From contig OX387186.1 of the NCBI GenBank assembly GCA_947561395.2, positions 50,177,220 to 50,241,219 of the forward strand: a DNA stretch of 64,000 nucleotides. The letters are read 5' to 3'. Origin of the DNA: Buxus sempervirens (taxonomy: Eukaryota; Streptophyta; Magnoliopsida; Buxales; Buxaceae). The notes beneath the pieces were generated by a model. The model was not told where the DNA came from. It saw nothing but the letters and a program-made list of their open reading frames with translations, and did no database searches. Shown in pieces: positions 58,799 to 64,000 of this stretch. The translations under genes and the position numbers were made by a program. Each line of letters opens with the position of its first letter. Position 1 is the first letter of the stretch.

Positions 58799-60374
58799 TG
58801 ACGCAGTGAAAGTTTCGAAAACAAGGATTAATCTCCGTTAATACTAGAAAACTGGAATCCACAGCAAATAACCTTGAATCCACAAGGAAGATGAGAGAGA
58901 AACTCTGTAGTTCTTTTAAAAAATAATGTCTAAAATTCGTGTTCAACCTTTACCCCTTATTTATAGACCTCTGAAGATCCCAAAACAAGATAGAAACCTA
59001 CTAAAATTAGGACTCTTACTCATAGTAAAAAACTTAGAGTTAAAATCTAACTCTAAAACCTCTTCAAGACTCCTAATATAACTCAAATACCTAATACAAG
59101 AAAATATGAATTCTACTTTTACTAAATAACTAACTAATCTAAACTTTGGGTCGCAGATGTCCTATATCAGTCTCCTCCCCTTATAGAAACACTCGTCCTC
59201 GAGTGAAGCACTGGAATGGCCGTGGGAACATAGTACTCAGATAGGTCTTGCACGTTGAACGTCTTGGAGCTTACCCTTCCCCTTTAATAACAAAGGCATA
59301 GACCTGCTTTGTTTCCTTCACTTTATAAGCTTTCGGAGTCTTATCAGAAACTGTGGTTGGTACCATGGCAATGTTGTGATCCTTCCAGGTGAATAAATAC
59401 ATGTTGTTCCCCGCCTTATAGGTTGCATTCACATCATACTGCCAAGGCCTCCCTAATAAGACATGACTGGCATCCATGTCAATCACATTACAAGTAATCT
59501 CCGCCTTGTAGTGCTTTCCAATAGAAATTGGAATAGTGCAAATTTCAGCTACCTTCACTGTGGGGCCTTTCTTTACCCAACCAATCAAGTAAGGTGAAGG
59601 GTGTGGTTTGGTTGGCAATTGCAAATAATCAACCAACTTCTTTGCCACAAAATTATCACAACTTCCATTATCAACAATCAAATCGCATACCTTATTGGAG
59701 ACGGTACACAATGATTGGAAAATATTGTGGCCCTGAGAGAAATCTTCTTGCTTGTTTGAATATAAAACCTGTTGCAAAACTAGATTGAGATGTTCACTTT
59801 CGTCTTCTTCCCCCATTTCGTACACATCATTATCATATACAACCGGCCCACCATCTTCTTCTTCTCCTTCTCCTTCTTTCTCAATCAAATTCACAGGTTT
59901 TCTAGCTGGACATTCATTAGACCTATGCCCCGTTTGACCACATCTGTAACACTTTATTGCTGTTGATCTAGCATAAGGATTAGAATTTTTAGGTTGATCT
60001 TTATAGTCCTGTTTGGTAGATTTTCGGTTAGTTATGCTAACACTAGCGTCTCTCTTGTCCATGGTGCTAACTGGAGTAGAAGAAACTGTTGTTTGGGGCG
60101 CCTTGCCCTTGCCAGAAAAATCTCGAGCATTATAATAAGACTTCCAAGAATACTCTGATCTCCCAACTGATTTTTCCATCAATTCTGCCTTCAACGCCAT
60201 GTTGTGGGCTTCATCTACCGACCACAAAACCTGCAATCCAATCTTTTCACAGATAAAAGGCTTCAAACCAACCAGATAACGGGCAACTTGCTGTGAACTC
60301 TGTTTCATTCAAATTATTGTGCGAAAAGTCTAGAAAATTCAGCAGTATAATCAGTAATAGACAAGGATTGACTT
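58799..60374 (-). mobile_element. Ty3/gypsy remnant: one LTR, gag-protease, deleted pol
   Basis: LTR at 58799-59169 (plus-strand TGACGCAGTG...CTATATCA). Immediately right of it is a polypurine tract, minus-strand AAGGGGAGGAGAC (59170-59182). About 90 bp of pol C-terminus follows (VQDLSEYY), and then the gag-protease frame. RT, RNase H and integrase are deleted. The second LTR is missing because the right side is cut off near 60374 by a hAT element. The element itself sits in the LINE ending at 58798. Confidence 0.85.
59271..60308 (-). pseudogene. Ty3/gypsy gag-protease remnant, 345 codons
   Basis: Retrotransposon gag with a CCHC zinc knuckle, CYRCGQTGHRSNEC at residues 120-133. A retropepsin-like protease follows (VCDLIVDNGSCDNFV at about 208-221, then HVLLGRPWQYDV). 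The active-site triplet is DNG where DSG/DTG is usual. Upstream gag (about 60308-60370: SITDYTAEFSRLF) is in another frame, so the first codon here is not the original start. Packaging of element RNA and polyprotein cleavage are the family roles; this copy is dead. Confidence 0.85.
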
Positions 60375-63300
60375 TTTGGTGTCGCCTGGTGCGCCGCCAG
60401 GCGGCCGAAACGAGATGGGGGCGAAATTCCGCCGAAATGGCCCGAAACATGTTTTTTTAGCAAAATCACTGGCACACCGACAAAATGCAATTTTTTTCAA
60501 AAAAAGACAGAATTAAACTACTAGAAGAGGAGTCTTACCTAAATCGGCGGCACGCTGACGAAATGCTCTTTTTAGAAAAAAAAGCATAATTAAGCTGAAA
60601 TAACATAATAGACATGATTTTATACAATATATATGCAACAAATAGATAGAATAAGGAAGTATTTTATCTAATTTATGAACAAATACAAACACATGAACAT
60701 AAACAATTACAAGGCTACAACTATAAGCACATTAGCTTAATAATTATAAAAAGACAAATTGCAAAAAATGCAAAATACAAAGTAGAAGTCTACAAGAGAG
60801 TCAAGAGATAAGAGACGAGAGTCACAAGACTACAAAGTACAAAGATCAATAAGAAGTAAAGTGTCTAGAAGGCTTGAAATGCTGATGTTGTTGCTGTCGT
60901 TGTCTCTCAAGCATATGAACATATCGCCTCCGCGACATGCGCCCCGTGTACTGACCTCTGTAATGGCGCACAACCTCCTCATACTCATCCTGATCTAAAT
61001 CCACAACAAAGCCCACAGGAGGACAATCATCATAATATTCACTCATAATAAGAACACTGTCGTCCTCGTCCTCATCCTCATCTTCCTCATCTGCTACGAC
61101 TGGTGGAGGATAATAACCATACGGATATGGGATGGCTGGGACTGGCACTAGCACTGGGACATACCCATATCCGTATGCAGCTGGATATGGAGCTGGTGCA
61201 ACTGGATAGGAGGGAAATAACCCATAGCTATCAGATGTCTGAAACTGCCCTGGATATGGATATGCATATCCTCCATACTGCTCGCTATGATCCCCATAAC
61301 TACGTGAAGATGTGCTGCTAGATCCCTCCATGTCCATACTCATAAACGATCGAGACATCTCATCCTCCTCCTGGGCACCAATCCTCTCCTTCCCCTTACC
61401 CCGCCTTTGAAAAGTACGTGCTTCTGGCTCTGACTGACCACCCTGATCGTATCGCCCTCCATGGTGGGAGTCCTGGGTGGTGTGTGTGTACGCTGCCTCT
61501 CCAGTGAAAGGAGTAACCCCTAGCCCATGTGATTGTCCTCCACCTCCCTCATGATTATCTCCATCATCATCAGACCCTCCAACATCCCCACTATCTCCAT
61601 CATCGTCATCCTCGGAGTCCGACTCTCTACGCTCAACTGACTGAACTGGGACTGAGGGCGTTTCTGCTGCTGTAGAAACTGAAGGGGGCATTGCGCTGGT
61701 ATCTCTATCGAAAGAGTCAATAGAAGGAAATCCCCTCTCCTCCTCCATAACAGCATCAACATCAATCCCCATCTCTGCTACGGCACGAGCAACGACTGAA
61801 CTCGGCCCACCATTAGGCTTGTTTAACTCTGCAGTCCTCACCCATTCTGAGAATGGGTTGTCGTCATCAATCTGGGTGATGCATAGGATGTCCAGAGGGT
61901 CGTCAACATATGCACTACTACTCTGTGTCTCGATCTCCAGCTGCTTCGCTTGTAATCTCATGTTGTAGTGACAAAACACGAGCTTTTGCAGTTTCTAATA
62001 AGCCAGCCGGTTCCTTTGCTTTGTATGAATCAACGCAAAGGTGCTCTAGTTACGTTCGCAAGCAGATGAGGATGCAGTCTGAGTGAGAATCCGACACGCA
62101 AGCTTCGACAAAGTAGGATCAGAAACTCTGTACATGGCCCACCACTCGCCTGAAAAGTGTAATGATTTTCAATAAGCAGAAAAATAAAATTAGAAATTTT
62201 AAGTGATTTTAAAAAATTCACCAAAATGTAGTACATTACTTACATGGCATCATCCTACTCCGCGAGGCAATGGCGGGCGTCATTCCAAATGATCCCAATG
62301 CATCTCTAAACATGATCAAATGCAAGAGCGTGTTTAGAATTGAGTAAAAATTGAGGAAAAGATTCAAAATTACAATTGATAGAGTACTTATTTATTATTT
62401 ATATAGAATTTACCTCATTGCCGAAATCTGCCTGTCCGGCAGAATTAGGATTGAGGTGGGAATAAACCATGTGCACAGCTATCCACATATCTGAGCGCAT
62501 CCCAAGGTTGTCCTTGTAGTGATATTTCGGGTTAAAGTAATGTGCTGTTATTGTGTTTGAAAAGAAAATGACAATTAATAAACAATTTAGAATTACCAAA
62601 GAAGTATAAGTACAAAAAAAACATTAACAAACCTTAATTAATATTATAAATTAATTACCTGCCAAGAGTATGAGATGATCCATCGATTTAATCCAACGAT
62701 CATTAATGATCTTGTGGACCCACTGGTAGGACGTCTCTGTGGTAGCTTGAACTTGTGCTTTCATCACCCTCATGCTCTAATAGATGGAACCGAGGGTTGG
62801 GTATGTATCTGTGTCAACGAGTCGTAGTACCCGGTAAATGGGCTCCAATATATCCACAACCTCCTTCACAACATCCCAAAAGGTGCCACGAAGAACGATA
62901 TCCTCTACTCGTCTCCCCATCTCAGTGTGGCTCTGAGAGTAAGTACCCCAATCCTCACTAGTAAATAAGGACCTCAATCCTTGCTTGTGTCGTAGGATGC
63001 TATCTAAGGCAATATAATTTTGTACCAAATCTAGTAATCCTTGGCCTGATTATGTCTCCATGACATACTGCTCTCATCTTCGCTAGCACATAATTATGAT
63101 TATAAATAAATGTAGTCAAGATCTGTGCATCTCGTAATGTCTTCATCACCTTCTTCCTCTTCCCAATGGCCTCTAACATCAGGTCTATACAATGTGCAGC
63201 ATAAGGGGTCCAGTATATGGGGTACTTCTTTTGTATCATTTGACCAGCCTTCTTAAAAGCACTCCCATTGTCTGTAACAATTTGTACAACAAGATGCGTC

Positions 63301-64000
63301 CCAACCTCTTTGATCACCCCCTCTAGTAAACCATAGATGTAATCTGCATCCTTGATTTTATCTGAGGCATCAATAGACTTCAGAAATATGGCCTTGCCTC
63401 TACAGTAGACCATAAAGTTGATGATTGACAGCTTCGTAGAGCTTGTCCAACCATCACAAATAATAGTAACCCCGAATCTTTCCCAGTATGGACGCAAAGA
63501 TTTAATAAATGTCAACATCTCTTTCTCTTCATCATCCAAATACACCCCTATGATCTCTTTCGGGGTAAGAGGTAGGACTCCAACCCCAGACTCCTGAATA
63601 ACGTCAACCATACTCTTAAAATGCGGAGGCAGCTGCATGCACAGGAATATGGTTGAATATGAAGAACCAAGATATGAACTTACCCATCTTCTTTCTAACA
63701 GACCCTCCACTCCAAGCATCTTTCAGGCTCTTCTGCTTCGCATTTGATGATCTATGTGTATCAGGGTCCACAGGATAATCAGACATTCTTGTGGACTGAG
63801 AAAGCCTCATAGAAGTCGAACCAACCCAAGAATGACCGCCTCTCTCAAGTCCATATCTCTGCCTCTCTCTCCACTCAAACTCTGACGCCACGGATGCACA
63901 AACCCCTGCTTTATACTTTGCCCTCTCAGCCTCTGTGACCAACTCACTAGGGTAGGCAATATCATCATCATCGTCTGAGGGTACCCGTGGAGGCTCTGCT
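60374..64000 (-). mobile_element. Second hAT transposon (DUF659 type), runs off the right edge
   Basis: Minus-strand element. Its left boundary lies near 60374, where gypsy sequence gives way to a GC-rich palindromic end (GTCGCCTGGTGCGCCGCCAGGC), typical of hAT termini. It encodes a DUF659/hATC transposase pseudogene, listed separately. The opposite end is outside the window, so no target duplication can be given. Confidence 0.7.
60846..63990 (-). pseudogene. hAT-type transposase (DUF659 + hATC) pseudogene
   Basis: Read right to left. An N-terminal linker at 63942-63684 ends at a donor GTAAGT, with a 51-bp intron at 63683-63633. Then DUF659 runs 63632-63000 (ICDGWTSSTKLSIINF, VQIVTDNGSAFKKAG, PYAAHCIDLMLEAIGK). 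Middle exons are at about 63020-62650 and 62510-62400. The dimerisation domain is at about 62150-61930 (WWAMYRVSDPTLSKLACRIL, then SSACERN). An acidic, Tyr/Pro/Gly-rich tail ends at 60846. The conserved W of CERNW is a TAG stop near 62050, and a second stop lies near 62000 (AY*KLQKLVF). The element cannot make a full transposase. Exon limits are approximate. Confidence 0.8.

Noticed and set aside
60846..61979. Stand-alone 377-residue acidic protein gene
   Set aside because: Its first residues continue the hATC domain (HYNMRLQAKQLE) of the transposase to the right. The apparent start is created by a nonsense codon.
51667..64000. Further NUA exons
   Set aside because: Scanned for the expected coiled-coil continuation after exon 9. 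None found, so the gene must continue beyond the window or be broken here.

Overview
The window is nuclear DNA of a flowering plant. It holds intron-containing genes with plant-type products, a TE-rich AT-biased background, and plant families of L1 and RTE LINEs, Ty1/copia, Ty3/gypsy, TRIM, hAT and Helitron elements. The species cannot be fixed from the sequence alone. No prokaryotic system, CRISPR array, rRNA or tRNA gene was seen.

Four genes look real. (1) 6056-6643, minus: a 195-residue two-helix membrane protein of unknown role. (2) 7655-9838, minus: an intact ABCF4 (GCN20-like) ATPase, with a probable 5'-UTR intron and a TATA box near 10725. (3) 19262-23637, plus: a 915-residue RING-HC ubiquitin ligase. 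I resolved it into seven exons whose phases close exactly. (4) 30919-51666 and beyond, plus: the first nine exons (372 codons) of the nuclear pore anchor NUA/TPR, running off the right side of the window.

Between and inside these genes is layered transposon sequence. At 1-4900 there is a Ty3/gypsy-type LTR with palindrome arrays and locally duplicated DNA. At 11-18 kb lie two 180-bp Helitrons, a copia relic, a complete 3-kb solo LTR with a 5-bp TSD, and an L1 relic. At 25-27 kb are two TRIM elements with target duplications and a TIR element filled with a 21-bp minisatellite. At 27058-30216 an Ac-like hAT element with a perfect 8-bp duplication lies about 700 bp upstream of NUA.

NUA introns 2, 3, 6 and 9 are swollen to 10.3, 4.6, 3.7 and more than 12.3 kb by L1 LINEs, RTE fragments, a solo LTR, a SINE piece, a gypsy remnant and a second hAT. 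Several insertions are nested, so their order can be read: a solo LTR inside an RTE fragment, a TIR element inside another RTE fragment, and short LINE tails inside older LINEs. All NUA exons seen remain clean, and introns 1-8 are all phase 0.

There is no obvious new enzymatic system. The most unusual signals are the palindrome clusters just upstream of the TATA boxes in two related LTRs, a repeated hairpin in LINE 3' tails, and a 249-bp in-frame duplication inside the RING ligase gene.
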